DNA of 64,000 nucleotides from the NCBI RefSeq assembly GCF_029581355.1, contig NZ_CP120849.1, positions 3,938,501-4,002,500 of the forward strand. The letters run 5' to 3'. A program made the position numbers and the translations under genes. How positions within the stretch are numbered: the stretch's first letter is position 1; each line of letters opens with the position of its first letter. This DNA is from Parabacteroides chongii. Its GTDB lineage: Bacteria; Bacteroidota; Bacteroidia; Bacteroidales; Tannerellaceae. Shown here in pieces: positions 1-9,731 of the stretch. The notes beneath the pieces were generated by a model, which saw nothing but the letters and a program-made list of their open reading frames with translations, did not search any database and was not told the DNA's origin.

Positions 1-2
1 GA

Positions 3-1271
3 TGGGATAAGGCTACAGCTACGGTTGTTCGCCCGGATGGTACTAAGCCCAATTACGGGATTACAGGTAGTTGGTCAAACCTCTATAATGATGTAGATGT
101 TCCGTTTACTCCGGGTACTGGATTCTCGATTGGGACAAAGACGGATAGAACTACAACATTAACTAACGATAAAGTATTGTTTCGTCTGCCAAAGGTTGAT
201 ACTGAATATACGTATTATGGTAGTAGTAATGGTACAGAAGGAGATAAAACAAAGTTGACAAATCGTGAAGATAACGGCCGCTTCCATATCAGCCCTGATG
301 AAAAAGGACAAAAGGCTGTTACTTCTTGTTCGGCATCCTCTACCGGCGGTATGTTCGGTAATCCGTTCATGTCGCATTTGGATATGACAAAGTTCTTACA
401 AGGTAAGTCACAAAAAACTTACTATATCATGACCGCTACAGGTACGACTACCAATATCTTGGGTGATGAATATTCCATCTCAACAGGTGACGCAGATCCT
501 AAGTTTGTCGCCCCTCTCCAATCATTCATCGTGAAAGATCTGGCTTCTGCCACTTTCACAACCGATATGATTGCGAAAGCCCCGACAACCGGAAAGCTCG
601 GTTTGCGCTCCGCAACCGTCGCTCCGGCCGAAGAGTCCCTGCCGCAATTGCGCATCACTGCCACCCGTGACGGCATACGCAACACCGCCGTCGTTGCCGG
701 TCTTGCCACCGCTTCGGACAGCTATGTGGAGGGTGAAGACGCTGCCTTGCTGATCAACGAGGAAGTCGCCGCACCACAGGTGTATACTCTTGCCGGTAAT
801 CAGATGGTAGCCATCAACGTGACACCCGACCTGGCTGAAATCCCCGTCGGTATCCACGGCAAAGACGCGACCCCGGTAGAGCTGAGCTTCAAACTGTCAG
901 GTGCCATGAAGAACGTGAAGCTGGTAGACAAACAGACCGGCAAGCGTTATGACGTGACCGACGGCCTGACACTGACCGTCCCGGGCAACACCTACGGACG
1001 CTACTTCTTGAACGGCTCCATCGCCACGTCGAACGAGATCATCGCCCAGGGCCGCATCATCTTCTACAACAGTGCGCCTGGCCGCATCGACGTCTCTTCG
1101 GTCGATGCACTCAGCGAAGTGACGGTCTACGACATCTCCGGCCGTGCCCTGCGCACCTTGCGCAACCTGAATACCCCGACCGTCTCTGTCGATCACCTCG
1201 CACCGGGCATCTACGTCGTCCGTGCCGAAAGCGGTTCGCAAGTCGTAAGTGAAAAGGTAGAAGTGAAGTAA
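3..1271 (+). CDS. C-terminal part of a secreted protein with a T9SS type A-like sorting domain (5' truncated)
   Basis: The reading frame is open from base 3, so the gene begins before the window; about 422 residues are visible. The last ~70 residues have the look of a type IX secretion type A sorting domain: a short beta-rich module with VYDISGRALRTL, then LAPGIYVVRA and a basic end (SEKVEVK). Such domains are removed after export, leaving the protein on the cell surface or released. The part before it is rich in Thr, Ser and Gly and has no enzyme motif I recognise. Base composition changes near 600: the 3' half is more GC-rich than the AT-rich 5' half, which may reflect a modular origin. The gene converges on pbpC with a 77-bp gap. 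The sorting-domain call is fairly sure; the function of the mature protein is unknown. Confidence 0.75.
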   Translation, partial: WDKATATVVRPDGTKPNYGITGSWSNLYNDVDVPFTPGTGFSIGTKTDRTTTLTNDKVLFRLPKVDTEYTYYGSSNGTEGDKTKLTNREDNGRFHISPDEKGQKAVTSCSASSTGGMFGNPFMSHLDMTKFLQGKSQKTYYIMTATGTTTNILGDEYSISTGDADPKFVAPLQSFIVKDLASATFTTDMIAKAPTTGKLGLRSATVAPAEESLPQLRITATRDGIRNTAVVAGLATASDSYVEGEDAALLINEEVAAPQVYTLAGNQMVAINVTPDLAEIPVGIHGKDATPVELSFKLSGAMKNVKLVDKQTGKRYDVTDGLTLTVPGNTYGRYFLNGSIATSNEIIAQGRIIFYNSAPGRIDVSSVDALSEVTVYDISGRALRTLRNLNTPTVSVDHLAPGIYVVRAESGSQVVSEKVEVK

Positions 1272-1348
1272 AAGTGTAACTCTTATGTAAATGATATCAA
1301 ATTGGGGAATCGATGATGCGCCCGGCGTCCCGGTAGATGCTCGGAAAA

Positions 1349-3778
1349 TTACATCGTGCATGTAAACAGTATTTTGCGCTGATTGCCCCAGTTGTCGATC
1401 AGCGTAAGTACATGTTTGCCGGACGAGACCCGGCAGGCGATCTGGTGGTTGCCGGTGGTTTCGCCGAGGTAGGTGTCGTCGAGATGCCAGTAGATGGTTG
1501 CCTCTTCACGGGCGTGGGCGGCCTTGAAGATAAACTTTTCGCGTTTGCCGGAGAAGCCTTTCGGGAGGTATAAGACGGCATTATGTTCCGGGTAGATCAG
1601 TTCGATTTGCCCGGAACTTTTTGTTTGTTCGCATCCCGGTTTGATGGGCGGGAGGGGAACATAGTCGATATGGTAATTGCGGTAATAATATTCCTGGGAC
1701 GGAGGGAGGACGAACCAGGGGCGGGTGATCATCCGGTCGACCGACTCGCAGGAGCTGTTTACACGGAAACGTCCGTCAGCCGAGAGATGTATCAACTGAT
1801 GGTAAGGGCAGACAGGGGTATTGATGCCTGAACGGGGAATGTACAAACTATCTACCTGGTCGCATATCTGCGATGCTTTGTGACCGCTGCTGCGGCAGAT
1901 GGCTACCTTTTCCAGTTCGTCGTAAGGTATGTCGAACCAATCACCGCCGGGAAGCAAGGAGAACAGATCGAACAAGACAGGGGCGGCATTGCCTACACCG
2001 GTCAGTCCCGGGCGGCCTTCGCCCGAAGCATTTCCTACCCATACACCGACCACATAACGGGGAGTTGTACCGATGGCCCAGGCATCACGTCCTCCGTAGC
2101 TGGTCCCTGTTTTCCAGGCAATCTGTTTCATCGATTCGAATTGTTGCCAGTCGGCTTCCTCTTCCGGGCGGTTGAGTGCCGACATTGCCTCATAAGTGAA
2201 CCAAATGGAAGCGGCTGAAAGAAGGGGCTTGTCGGTGAGACGTGGGTCTGCGATTGATTGGATTGCTTTCGTGGGGGATGCCCCGCCTGTGCCCGTAGGG
2301 GCGGTTCGCGAACCGCCCGTACAGATCAAAGGATGAATATCCCCCGGATTATATCGTCCGTTGTAAAGGCGGTAATGCGTGAGCACGCGTGAGAGGGATG
2401 CGTACATCCCCGAGAGATCCCATAAGGTTCCTTCGGCTCCTCCGAGAATGAGCGAAGCCCCATAGTGTTCTTCCGAAAAGCGGAGGGTGGTCATTCCCAA
2501 TGCTTTCAGCAGTGTCATGAAACGTCCGGTGTTGTATTGCGATAACATGCGGACGAGGGGAACATTCAGCGAACGTTCGATAGCCCGGTGGGCAGGGACG
2601 GCTCCGTTGAATGTCTTGTTATAGTTTTGTGGCATGAAGCCGTTTATATTCAGCGGGACATCGGAAACGAGGGTGGAAGGGAGTATCTGTCCGTCGTGGA
2701 GCATTCCGGCATAGAGGAAGGGTTTCAGTATACTTCCCGTGCTGCGGGGAGAGGTGATGACATCTACTTGGTTTCCACGTTTCTCGTCGGCTTTGAAGCT
2801 GGCGTTGCCGGCATAGGCCAGTACTTCGCCGGTTTCGACATCGGCGATGATGGCGGCGAGGTTATGGATATGGTTGGAGCTATATTCAAGGGCGTAACGG
2901 TTGACCAGCTCCTGTGTCTGTTTTTGCAGGGAGTAGTGTACCGAAGTCGTGATACGTGTTCCGGGGGTAAGGGCGGCAAGCCGTTCCAACAGGTGAGGGG
3001 ATTCGTCGGGCAGGGGGACAGGGGCTTCCGGCAGGGGTTCCATGCAGGACAGTTCGTATTCGGTGTAGTCGATGATACCTCTTTCTTTTAGAGTAAAAAG
3101 GAGGTTGTCGCGTTTGGTTTTCAGTTGTCTGCGGTTTCTCCCCGGATGGATCAGGGCGGGGGAGTTGGGCAGGACGGCGAGTGTGGCGCTCTCCGCCCAG
3201 GACAGTTCGGAGGCATTGCGTCCGAAATAACGCCAGGCGGCTGTTTCGATGCCGACTACATTGCCGCCGAACGGGGCATGGGAGGCGTATAGGTTCAGTA
3301 TTTCTTTTTTGCTGTGGGTCGTTTCAAGGAAGAGGGCCCAGCACATTTCGATGCTTTTCTCATAAACGGTACGGTCTTTGTTTCCTCTGGCGATACGTGC
3401 CAGTTGCATCGTCAGTGTACTTCCTCCGCTGACGACACGGTGATACCGGACATTCAGGTAGGCGGCACGCAAGATAGCTGTCACATCGATCCCGGGATGA
3501 TAGAAGAAATGCCGGTCTTCATAGGTAGTCAGGCAGGTGACAAATTTCTCCGGCAGCGAGTCCGTAGCCGGAAACCTCCATTGCCCGTCCGGCGCAATAC
3601 GTGCTCCCAACAGGTTGCCTTCCGAAGAATAAAGTAAAGTAGAATAGGGAACGGGAAATAAAACACGGGGAACCAATAGGTACATTCCTCCCCACAAAAG
3701 AATGACAAACAGCAGAAAGAAAAGAAGTATCTTCTTTCGATTCGCTTTTAGTGAAGTGATGAGTGCCGTATGACGCAT
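1349..3778 (-). CDS. pbpC: Penicillin-binding protein 1C (bifunctional glycosyltransferase/transpeptidase)
   Basis: Class A PBP of about 809 residues. An N-terminal membrane anchor (~15-36) is followed by a GT51 transglycosylase domain with EDRHFFYHPGID (Glu ~87) and GGSTLTMQLAR (~118), a transpeptidase domain with SILK (~349) and a KTGTS motif, and a C-terminal BiPBP_C-type beta domain. This layout is that of PBP1C, which polymerises and may cross-link peptidoglycan in the periplasm. The frame stays open to 3841, but a TAnnTTTG box lies at 3814-3821 inside that extension, so the ATG at 3778 (MRHTALITS) is preferred. The divergent neighbour is an alpha-2-macroglobulin, as in E. coli pbpC-yfhM. 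A 28-bp palindrome (2295-2322) is read in frame in the transpeptidase region and adds TGGSRTAPT. Confidence 0.93.
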   Translation of the reverse strand: MRHTALITSLKANRKKILLFFLLFVILLWGGMYLLVPRVLFPVPYSTLLYSSEGNLLGARIAPDGQWRFPATDSLPEKFVTCLTTYEDRHFFYHPGIDVTAILRAAYLNVRYHRVVSGGSTLTMQLARIARGNKDRTVYEKSIEMCWALFLETTHSKKEILNLYASHAPFGGNVVGIETAAWRYFGRNASELSWAESATLAVLPNSPALIHPGRNRRQLKTKRDNLLFTLKERGIIDYTEYELSCMEPLPEAPVPLPDESPHLLERLAALTPGTRITTSVHYSLQKQTQELVNRYALEYSSNHIHNLAAIIADVETGEVLAYAGNASFKADEKRGNQVDVITSPRSTGSILKPFLYAGMLHDGQILPSTLVSDVPLNINGFMPQNYNKTFNGAVPAHRAIERSLNVPLVRMLSQYNTGRFMTLLKALGMTTLRFSEEHYGASLILGGAEGTLWDLSGMYASLSRVLTHYRLYNGRYNPGDIHPLICTGGSRTAPTGTGGASPTKAIQSIADPRLTDKPLLSAASIWFTYEAMSALNRPEEEADWQQFESMKQIAWKTGTSYGGRDAWAIGTTPRYVVGVWVGNASGEGRPGLTGVGNAAPVLFDLFSLLPGGDWFDIPYDELEKVAICRSSGHKASQICDQVDSLYIPRSGINTPVCPYHQLIHLSADGRFRVNSSCESVDRMITRPWFVLPPSQEYYYRNYHIDYVPLPPIKPGCEQTKSSGQIELIYPEHNAVLYLPKGFSGKREKFIFKAAHAREEATIYWHLDDTYLGETTGNHQIACRVSSGKHVLTLIDNWGNQRKILFTCTM
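2295..2322 (-). repeat. 28-bp palindromic element inside pbpC, in frame
   Basis: The core GGCGGTTCGCGAACCGCC is a perfect palindrome; with its flanks it makes a 28-bp unit. The same 28 bases occur at 6173-6200 in the macroglobulin gene. In both genes the coding strand reads the same way and yields TGGSRTAPT. Downstream on the coding strand a G/C-rich stretch (GGCGGGGCATCCCCC) may belong to the element. Confidence 0.85.
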
Positions 3779-3813
3779 TTTATTAAAACAGGACGGTATG
3801 GTATCAACTAATA

Positions 3814-3821
3814 CAAAGATA
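3814..3821 (-). promoter_or_regulatory. Bacteroidetes -7 box for pbpC
   Basis: TATCTTTG on the minus strand fits TAnnTTTG and lies 36 bases upstream of the ATG at 3778. No clear -33 TTG was found at the right distance, so the site rests on the -7 box alone. It decides against the upstream ATG at 3841. Confidence 0.5.
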
Positions 3822-3924
3822 GTTCTTTTTATTATATACATTATTCTCTGAAACGAATAAATGCGTATATTCGTGAATTATCTCATTGGCTAAAAATAAG
3901 TAGTAACCGTTAATTGAATAAACT

Positions 3925-6900
3925 ATGGCAAGGTATCTTTATTGGGTGTGTTTATGCTATTTGTTGTGCTTGTTTAGTAGTTGTAATACAAAAAGTGGCG
4001 GGGGAGAGGCGGAGGAGTTGCCTTTCAATCCGCATGTAGAAGCATTTACTTCCGGCAAGATATCTCGGTATACGCCGGTCTATCTGATCTTTAATCAGGA
4101 TATCGCACAGGATAAACTGAAGAGTGATCAACTAAGTAAGTTTGTCCGTATAAAGCCCGAGGTGGCCGGTGAGTTTTCTTTTGAGAATAACCGGACTATC
4201 GTATTCAAACCGACAAAAGCATTTGAACGGAATACAACCTATAAGCTGACCGCCAACCTCTCCGAATGGTTCGACGTGACAGGTAAAGATAAAGAGTTCG
4301 CCTTTGAATTTTCCACCTTCCCGCTGGCACTTCGTGCAAACCTGGAGTCGATGGATATCAATGCAAAAAATGAGAACGGTTATGATATAGTCTGTACCCT
4401 GCTTACTCCGGATAAGGAAACACCGGAGACGGTCGAGCCACTTGTGCGCTACTCGGAGAAAGCGGATGCGGTATGGCAGCACAGTCCCGACGGTAAGAAA
4501 CATCAGGTGACCTTGCAAAATGTACAAGCCGGGAATGACGGCACGCGGACATTCACCCTTTCGGTAGCTCCCAATAAATCAGGAGTAGCCGAAGACAAAT
4601 TGCTTACCGTCTCTATTCCGGATATGAACGATTTCGACGTATATGACGTGACCTATGTGACAGAGCCTGAACGCTATGTGGAAGTGACGTTTACCAAAGA
4701 CCTGGACTCTTCGCAGGACATGCAGGGACTGGCTTTCATCGCAGGAAATACATCCGAGACGGTCAACGTGGAGGGCAACCGCCTGCGTTTATATCCCGAC
4801 AGCCAACGTAAGGGCGTTATGAATGTACACCTGACGCGTCAGATTCGTAGTAAGAACGGGCTGACACTGAAAGAAGACGTCACCCGCCAGATCGAGATCA
4901 ATACCTCTTTGCCCGACGTTAAGTTTATCGGACAGGGAGTAGTCATCCCGCAATCCACCGAACTGCTGGTACCATTCCAGGCCGTTTATCTTCGGGGAGT
5001 GGTGGTTCGCGTGATAAAGATACTGGAACAGAATATCGGCCAGTTCCTGCAAGTGAACAACCTGGACGGGACTTCCGACCTGATGCGCGTAGGCCGACTG
5101 GTTGCCCGTAAGACGATCTTCCTGGATGAAGACGGCAGCGACCTTTCCCAATGGAATACATACGCGGTCGACCTGAAAAAACTGATGGAGCCGGAGCCCG
5201 GAGCCATCTACCGGGTAGAGCTTTCTTTCAATAAAGACCTGTCGGCCTACCCTTGTGACGACTCGATAAAAGTATCGCGCGAACAACTACTGGCTGAAGA
5301 CGAGATCAAGTTCAAAGAAGAAAGCTCCCGCTTCGATGATGGCGGTTATTATTATTATAACGGCGATTTCAACTGGAACGATTACAACTACAGCGAACGG
5401 AATGACCCTTGTTCGAACAGCTACTATTATAATAAGGTAGAAGGCAAGAACGTATTGGCCACCAACCTCGGACTGATGGCAATGGCGGGCGAAGACAACG
5501 AAATGACAGTCTTGGTACATAACCTGCTCAGTACGTCTCCCGAAAACGGTGTCAATGTATCCATCTATAATTACCAGAACCAGGTACTGGCTTCCGGTAC
5601 GACCGACAGCAAAGGAGAGGTGAAATTGAAGATCGCTTCCGGCAAACCTTTCTACGTGATTGCTTCGCAGGGATACCAACGTTCCTACTTGCGTGTGGAT
5701 GGAGGTTCGGCCTTATCGTTAAGCTCGTTCGACGTGTCCGGTGAAGTGGTACAGAAAGGCATCAAAGGTTTTATCTACGGTGACCGGGGCGTATGGCGTC
5801 CGGGCGATACGCTTTTCCTTAGCTTTATGCTGAACGACCGGGCAAAGAAACTTCCGGCGAACCATCCGGTAGTGATGGAACTCTATAATCCGTTGGGGCA
5901 GCTTTACCAGCGTAAGACACAGACACGCGGCGAACTGGGCGTTTACTCTTTCGCTATGCCGACCGAACCGGATGCTCCGACCGGAGCCTGGAATGTGAAT
6001 GTAAACGTCGGTGGCGTCAGCTTCACCAAACGTCTGCGCGTGGAATCGATCAAACCGAACCGGCTGAAAATAGATTTAACATTTGCCGGCGGAACCAATA
6101 AAGGCAGCATGGATAAGGCCAGCATGGATAAGGCCAGCATGGATAATGGCGCTATTGATAGGGCCAGCCTCGGTACGGGCGGTTCGCGAACCGCCCCTAC
6201 GGTATTGCGGGGCGAACCTCTGAACGGGCGCCTGCATGTGGAATGGTTGCAGGGAGCCACAGCAAGAAATCTGAAATACGACATTCAAGGCACCTTTATC
6301 TCGACTCCGACCACCTTTGCGGGCTATAAGGATTTCTATTTCGATGATCCGTCGAAGACATTCAACAGTGAAGAAAGTAAACTGATCTCCGGTACGACCG
6401 ACGACAAGGGAGATGCAACCATACAGACCAGGTTCGAGATCGGTACGACCGCCCCGGGCATGTTGATGGCTAACTTCGTGACCCGTGTCTATGAAGAGTC
6501 GGGCGATTTCAGTATCGATGCGAACAGGATGCTTTATTCTCCTTACAAACGCTATGCCGGTATCAAATCGCCGCAGCAGACACGTGAGCAGTTGAATACC
6601 GGAAGCAATTATACCTACGAAGTCGCTTCGACCGACTATCTGGGAAATCCGCAGGCCAACACGGAACTGGATGTGCAGGTGTATAAGGTATATTGGTACT
6701 GGTGGTGGAGTTCGGACAACAGCAGTCTGGCTAACTACGTATCCGATTCTTATAATAAGCCGGTTAAGCAATTAACCGTCCGCACCGGCGAGAACGGCCG
6801 GGGCACTTTCCAACTCTCGTTCAGCAACGAAGAATGGGGTACTTATTTTATCTCCGTGAAGGATAAGGAAAGCAAACACTCCACCGGAGTAATGAGCTAT

Positions 6901-9564
6901 TTCGACTGGCCGTATAACGAAGGACGCCGCAACGCCGATGGCAGCGAATCGGCTAATATGCTGAGCTTCAAGACAGATAAAGACAACTATAAACCGGGCG
7001 AGAAACTGGTTATCACCATCCCATCCGCCAAGGGAAGCCGTGCCGTTGTCAGTATCGAGAATGGGACGAAGGTACTATCCGTTACCGAACATACCTGCGA
7101 CGACCAGCAGACAACGATCAAGCTGGATGTAACTAAAGAGATGCAGCCGAATGCATACGTCTACGTCACGTTGCTGCAACCTCACGGGCTTACACAGAAC
7201 GACCTGCCGATCCGTATGTACGGTGTTGTACCTTTCACGGTAACTTCTCCTGAAAGCCATCTGTATCCACAGATCAGTGTGCCTGACGAGATCAAGCCGG
7301 AAGCCAAATACGAAGTGGTCGTTTCGGAAAAGGACGGCCGCGAAATGGCTTATACGCTGGCTATCGTCGATGAAGGCCTGCTCGACCTTACCCGCTTCCG
7401 CACACCCGAACCCTGGAAAGCCTTTAATGCCCGTGAAGCATTGGGCGTAAGTACCTGGGATATGTATAACTATGTAGTCGGTGCTTACGGCGGACGCATC
7501 GAGCAACTGTTCAGTATCGGTGGCGACGATGCCCTGAACAAAGGGCCGAAAGCCATCGTCAACCGTTTCAAACCGGTGGTGCAGTTCGAAGGTCCGTTCC
7601 TGTTGCGGAAGGGAAAGCAACAGCGTCATATCTATACAATGCCGAATTATAACGGTCGTGTCAAAGTAATGGTCGTAGCCGGAAACGGTGAGGCTTACGG
7701 GCATGCCGACAAGAGCGTATTCGTACGTAAGCCGGTCATGCTATTGGGTACTTTGCCGCGTGTGATCGGTGTAGGAGAGGAGATGGTTGTTCCGGCCACT
7801 GTCTTTGCTACTGAAAACGGGGTAGGTAATGTCAATGTCTCTATCACCTGTTCTGCTAATATGGAAGTGATAGGAGACCCCAGCCAGCAGCTTCACTTTA
7901 CGGAGAAGAGTGACAAACAGGCCCTGTTCCGCATTCGAGTAAAAGACCAGCCGGGTGCCGGTCGGGTGACTATTACGGCATCGGGCAAGGGCGACAAGTC
8001 CGTCTACACAACCGATATCGAGATACGTTCCGTCAGCCGTCCGCAGGTGAAGGTACTGCCCGTTACCCTCGAAGCCGGCAAGTCCTGGAAAGAAACCGTT
8101 AAGCTCCCCGGCATGGCAGGAACCAACTCCTTGTCGCTGGAAATGTCGGATGTGCCGCCGTTGAATCTTTCTTCCCGCCTGTCATACCTGATCGGATATC
8201 CGCACGGATGCGTGGAGCAGATCACATCGAAGGGCTTCCCGCAACTCTATGTAGGTGAGTTTGCCGCCTTGACGAAGCAGCAACAGAATACGACCGAAAA
8301 TGCAGTGAAAGAGGTGATCCGTCGTCTGCGTTCTTACCAGACCGTAGATGGAGCATTCTCTTACTGGCCCGGCGGTACGAGCAGCAACGGATGGGGAACA
8401 GTCTATGCAACCCACTTCCTGTTGTCGGCCGAAGCAACAGGATACCTGGTACCCGACGGAATGAAGCGTAACGTCTTGAACAACCTGCGCCGCGTCGCCC
8501 GCGACTGGAAGCCGGTAAGCTCTTACTATTCCCGTTCGGAAGAAATGACACAGGCTTATCGTTTATATGTATTGGCTCTGGGACAGGTGCCCGAAGTAGG
8601 GGCGATGAACCGTCTGAAGGAAAACAAATCGCTGGCTCCGATGAGTCGTTGGCTATTGGCTTCCGCCTATGCGTTGGTGGGCCGTACCGATGTGGCGAAA
8701 GGTCTGATCGAGAAAACAACGGAAGTGAAAACGGATTATTCCGATTACGACCTGACTTTCGGTAGCGACCTGCGCGATCAATCCATCCGGCTGATGACAT
8801 TGACCTTATTGGGCGACGGCAAAGAGGCCGCCATACTGACTCGCGATATCTCGAAAGTGCTTTCATCGGACGACTGGCTGAGTACGCAGTCGACAGCCTT
8901 TGCCCTCGTTTCGCTTTCCGAGTATATGACTAAATATAAGGTATCCGGAACGATGGAGTTTACCTATGCTTATGGCAGTACGGCGAGCCAAGTAAGTACA
9001 ACTAAAAATATCTGGACGGAAGTCCTGCTCGACAAAGCCGGAGTATCTGCTTCTCTAGAATTGAAGAATACGGGTAAATCGACCTTGTTCGCCCGTGTCA
9101 TTACCGAAGGCATTCCGGCACAAGGCAAGGAGGAAGCCTATGCCAACGGTCTGTCGATGGCCGTCAGCTATACCGATCCGAATGGTCGTGCGGTAGATAT
9201 CACCAAGCTGCCGCAGGGAACGAACTTCGCCTGCGTAGTCACCGTAAAGAACCCGTCTGCACGTGGTTACAACAACCTGGTGTTGACAGAAATCTTCCCT
9301 GCCGGCTGGGAAATCCTCAATACCCGTTTCCTCAACGAAGGGGCAGCCGACAGCAAGACTGCCGGTATCAACTATCAGGATATCCGCGATGACAAGGTGT
9401 ATAGTTATATCGATCAGCTGCCTTCCGGTCGCCAGGTGACGGTCAAGATCAACCTTTGTGCCGTCTATCCGGGACGGTTCTATCTGCCGCCGGTCTATTG
9501 TGAAGCGATGTATGATAATCTGATCCGGGCGAATACGGAAGGGAAAGAGGTAGTCGTTGAATAA
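3925..9564 (+). CDS. Bacterial alpha-2-macroglobulin family lipoprotein
   Basis: A protein of 1879 residues with a lipoprotein signal (lipobox LFSSC, Cys ~20), so probably anchored in the periplasm or at the outer membrane. It has N-terminal Ig-like/MG domains, the conserved A2M segment around AYTLAIVDEGLLDLTRF, and a thiol-ester motif PHGCVEQ with Cys at ~1429, followed by an alpha/alpha-toroid region. The family traps attacking proteases by a covalent thiol ester. Its pairing with PBP1C is established in E. coli (YfhM-PbpC) and is thought to protect the wall during repair. Here the two genes are divergent rather than in one operon. Residues ~728-760 look inserted: three SMDKA/SMDN repeats followed by TGGSRTAPT from a palindromic repeat. 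A terminator follows at 9585. Confidence 0.93.
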   Translation: MARYLYWVCLCYLLCLFSSCNTKSGGGEAEELPFNPHVEAFTSGKISRYTPVYLIFNQDIAQDKLKSDQLSKFVRIKPEVAGEFSFENNRTIVFKPTKAFERNTTYKLTANLSEWFDVTGKDKEFAFEFSTFPLALRANLESMDINAKNENGYDIVCTLLTPDKETPETVEPLVRYSEKADAVWQHSPDGKKHQVTLQNVQAGNDGTRTFTLSVAPNKSGVAEDKLLTVSIPDMNDFDVYDVTYVTEPERYVEVTFTKDLDSSQDMQGLAFIAGNTSETVNVEGNRLRLYPDSQRKGVMNVHLTRQIRSKNGLTLKEDVTRQIEINTSLPDVKFIGQGVVIPQSTELLVPFQAVYLRGVVVRVIKILEQNIGQFLQVNNLDGTSDLMRVGRLVARKTIFLDEDGSDLSQWNTYAVDLKKLMEPEPGAIYRVELSFNKDLSAYPCDDSIKVSREQLLAEDEIKFKEESSRFDDGGYYYYNGDFNWNDYNYSERNDPCSNSYYYNKVEGKNVLATNLGLMAMAGEDNEMTVLVHNLLSTSPENGVNVSIYNYQNQVLASGTTDSKGEVKLKIASGKPFYVIASQGYQRSYLRVDGGSALSLSSFDVSGEVVQKGIKGFIYGDRGVWRPGDTLFLSFMLNDRAKKLPANHPVVMELYNPLGQLYQRKTQTRGELGVYSFAMPTEPDAPTGAWNVNVNVGGVSFTKRLRVESIKPNRLKIDLTFAGGTNKGSMDKASMDKASMDNGAIDRASLGTGGSRTAPTVLRGEPLNGRLHVEWLQGATARNLKYDIQGTFISTPTTFAGYKDFYFDDPSKTFNSEESKLISGTTDDKGDATIQTRFEIGTTAPGMLMANFVTRVYEESGDFSIDANRMLYSPYKRYAGIKSPQQTREQLNTGSNYTYEVASTDYLGNPQANTELDVQVYKVYWYWWWSSDNSSLANYVSDSYNKPVKQLTVRTGENGRGTFQLSFSNEEWGTYFISVKDKESKHSTGVMSYFDWPYNEGRRNADGSESANMLSFKTDKDNYKPGEKLVITIPSAKGSRAVVSIENGTKVLSVTEHTCDDQQTTIKLDVTKEMQPNAYVYVTLLQPHGLTQNDLPIRMYGVVPFTVTSPESHLYPQISVPDEIKPEAKYEVVVSEKDGREMAYTLAIVDEGLLDLTRFRTPEPWKAFNAREALGVSTWDMYNYVVGAYGGRIEQLFSIGGDDALNKGPKAIVNRFKPVVQFEGPFLLRKGKQQRHIYTMPNYNGRVKVMVVAGNGEAYGHADKSVFVRKPVMLLGTLPRVIGVGEEMVVPATVFATENGVGNVNVSITCSANMEVIGDPSQQLHFTEKSDKQALFRIRVKDQPGAGRVTITASGKGDKSVYTTDIEIRSVSRPQVKVLPVTLEAGKSWKETVKLPGMAGTNSLSLEMSDVPPLNLSSRLSYLIGYPHGCVEQITSKGFPQLYVGEFAALTKQQQNTTENAVKEVIRRLRSYQTVDGAFSYWPGGTSSNGWGTVYATHFLLSAEATGYLVPDGMKRNVLNNLRRVARDWKPVSSYYSRSEEMTQAYRLYVLALGQVPEVGAMNRLKENKSLAPMSRWLLASAYALVGRTDVAKGLIEKTTEVKTDYSDYDLTFGSDLRDQSIRLMTLTLLGDGKEAAILTRDISKVLSSDDWLSTQSTAFALVSLSEYMTKYKVSGTMEFTYAYGSTASQVSTTKNIWTEVLLDKAGVSASLELKNTGKSTLFARVITEGIPAQGKEEAYANGLSMAVSYTDPNGRAVDITKLPQGTNFACVVTVKNPSARGYNNLVLTEIFPAGWEILNTRFLNEGAADSKTAGINYQDIRDDKVYSYIDQLPSGRQVTVKINLCAVYPGRFYLPPVYCEAMYDNLIRANTEGKEVVVE
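6106..6150 (+). repeat. 15-bp tandem repeat x3 in the macroglobulin gene
   Basis: Three copies of AGCATGGATAAGGCC (the last diverged) encode SMDKA-SMDKA-SMDNG. They lie 23 bases before the palindromic element at 6173, in a hydrophilic linker. Confidence 0.85.
6173..6200 (+). repeat. 28-bp palindromic element inside the macroglobulin gene, in frame
   Basis: Identical on the coding strand to the element at 2295-2322 in pbpC, in the same reading frame (TGGSRTAPT). It shares the palindromic core GGCGGTTCGCGAACCGCC. Confidence 0.85.
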
Positions 9565-9584
9565 AATACTGCCGGGAAATCAGG

Positions 9585-9628
9585 AAAAAGACTTACGGTT
9601 TTTACTCAAAAGCCGTAAGTCTTTTTTT
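9585..9628 (+). terminator. Rho-independent terminator after the macroglobulin gene
   Basis: A 14-bp stem (AAAAAGACTTACGG paired with CCGTAAGTCTTTTT) with a 14-nt loop and a T run follows the stop codon at 9564. Confidence 0.88.
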
Positions 9629-9700
9629 ATAGTTATAAGAATCGTAAGATAGTATAAGTATATCGAAACAAATGAATGCTTTAATCAGAAGCAACCTCTC

Positions 9701-9708
9701 TATCTTTG
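9701..9708 (+). promoter_or_regulatory. -7 box of the mannosidase operon promoter
   Basis: TATCTTTG fits TAnnTTTG and lies 24 bases before the ATG at 9732. It falls after the possible upstream ATG at 9672, supporting 9732 as the start. Confidence 0.6.
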
Positions 9709-9731
9709 CAATATATTTATATAACAGATTC

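Noticed and set aside
3779..3841. 21-codon N-terminal extension of pbpC
   Set aside because: A TAnnTTTG promoter box lies within it, and the shorter form begins with a normal membrane anchor.
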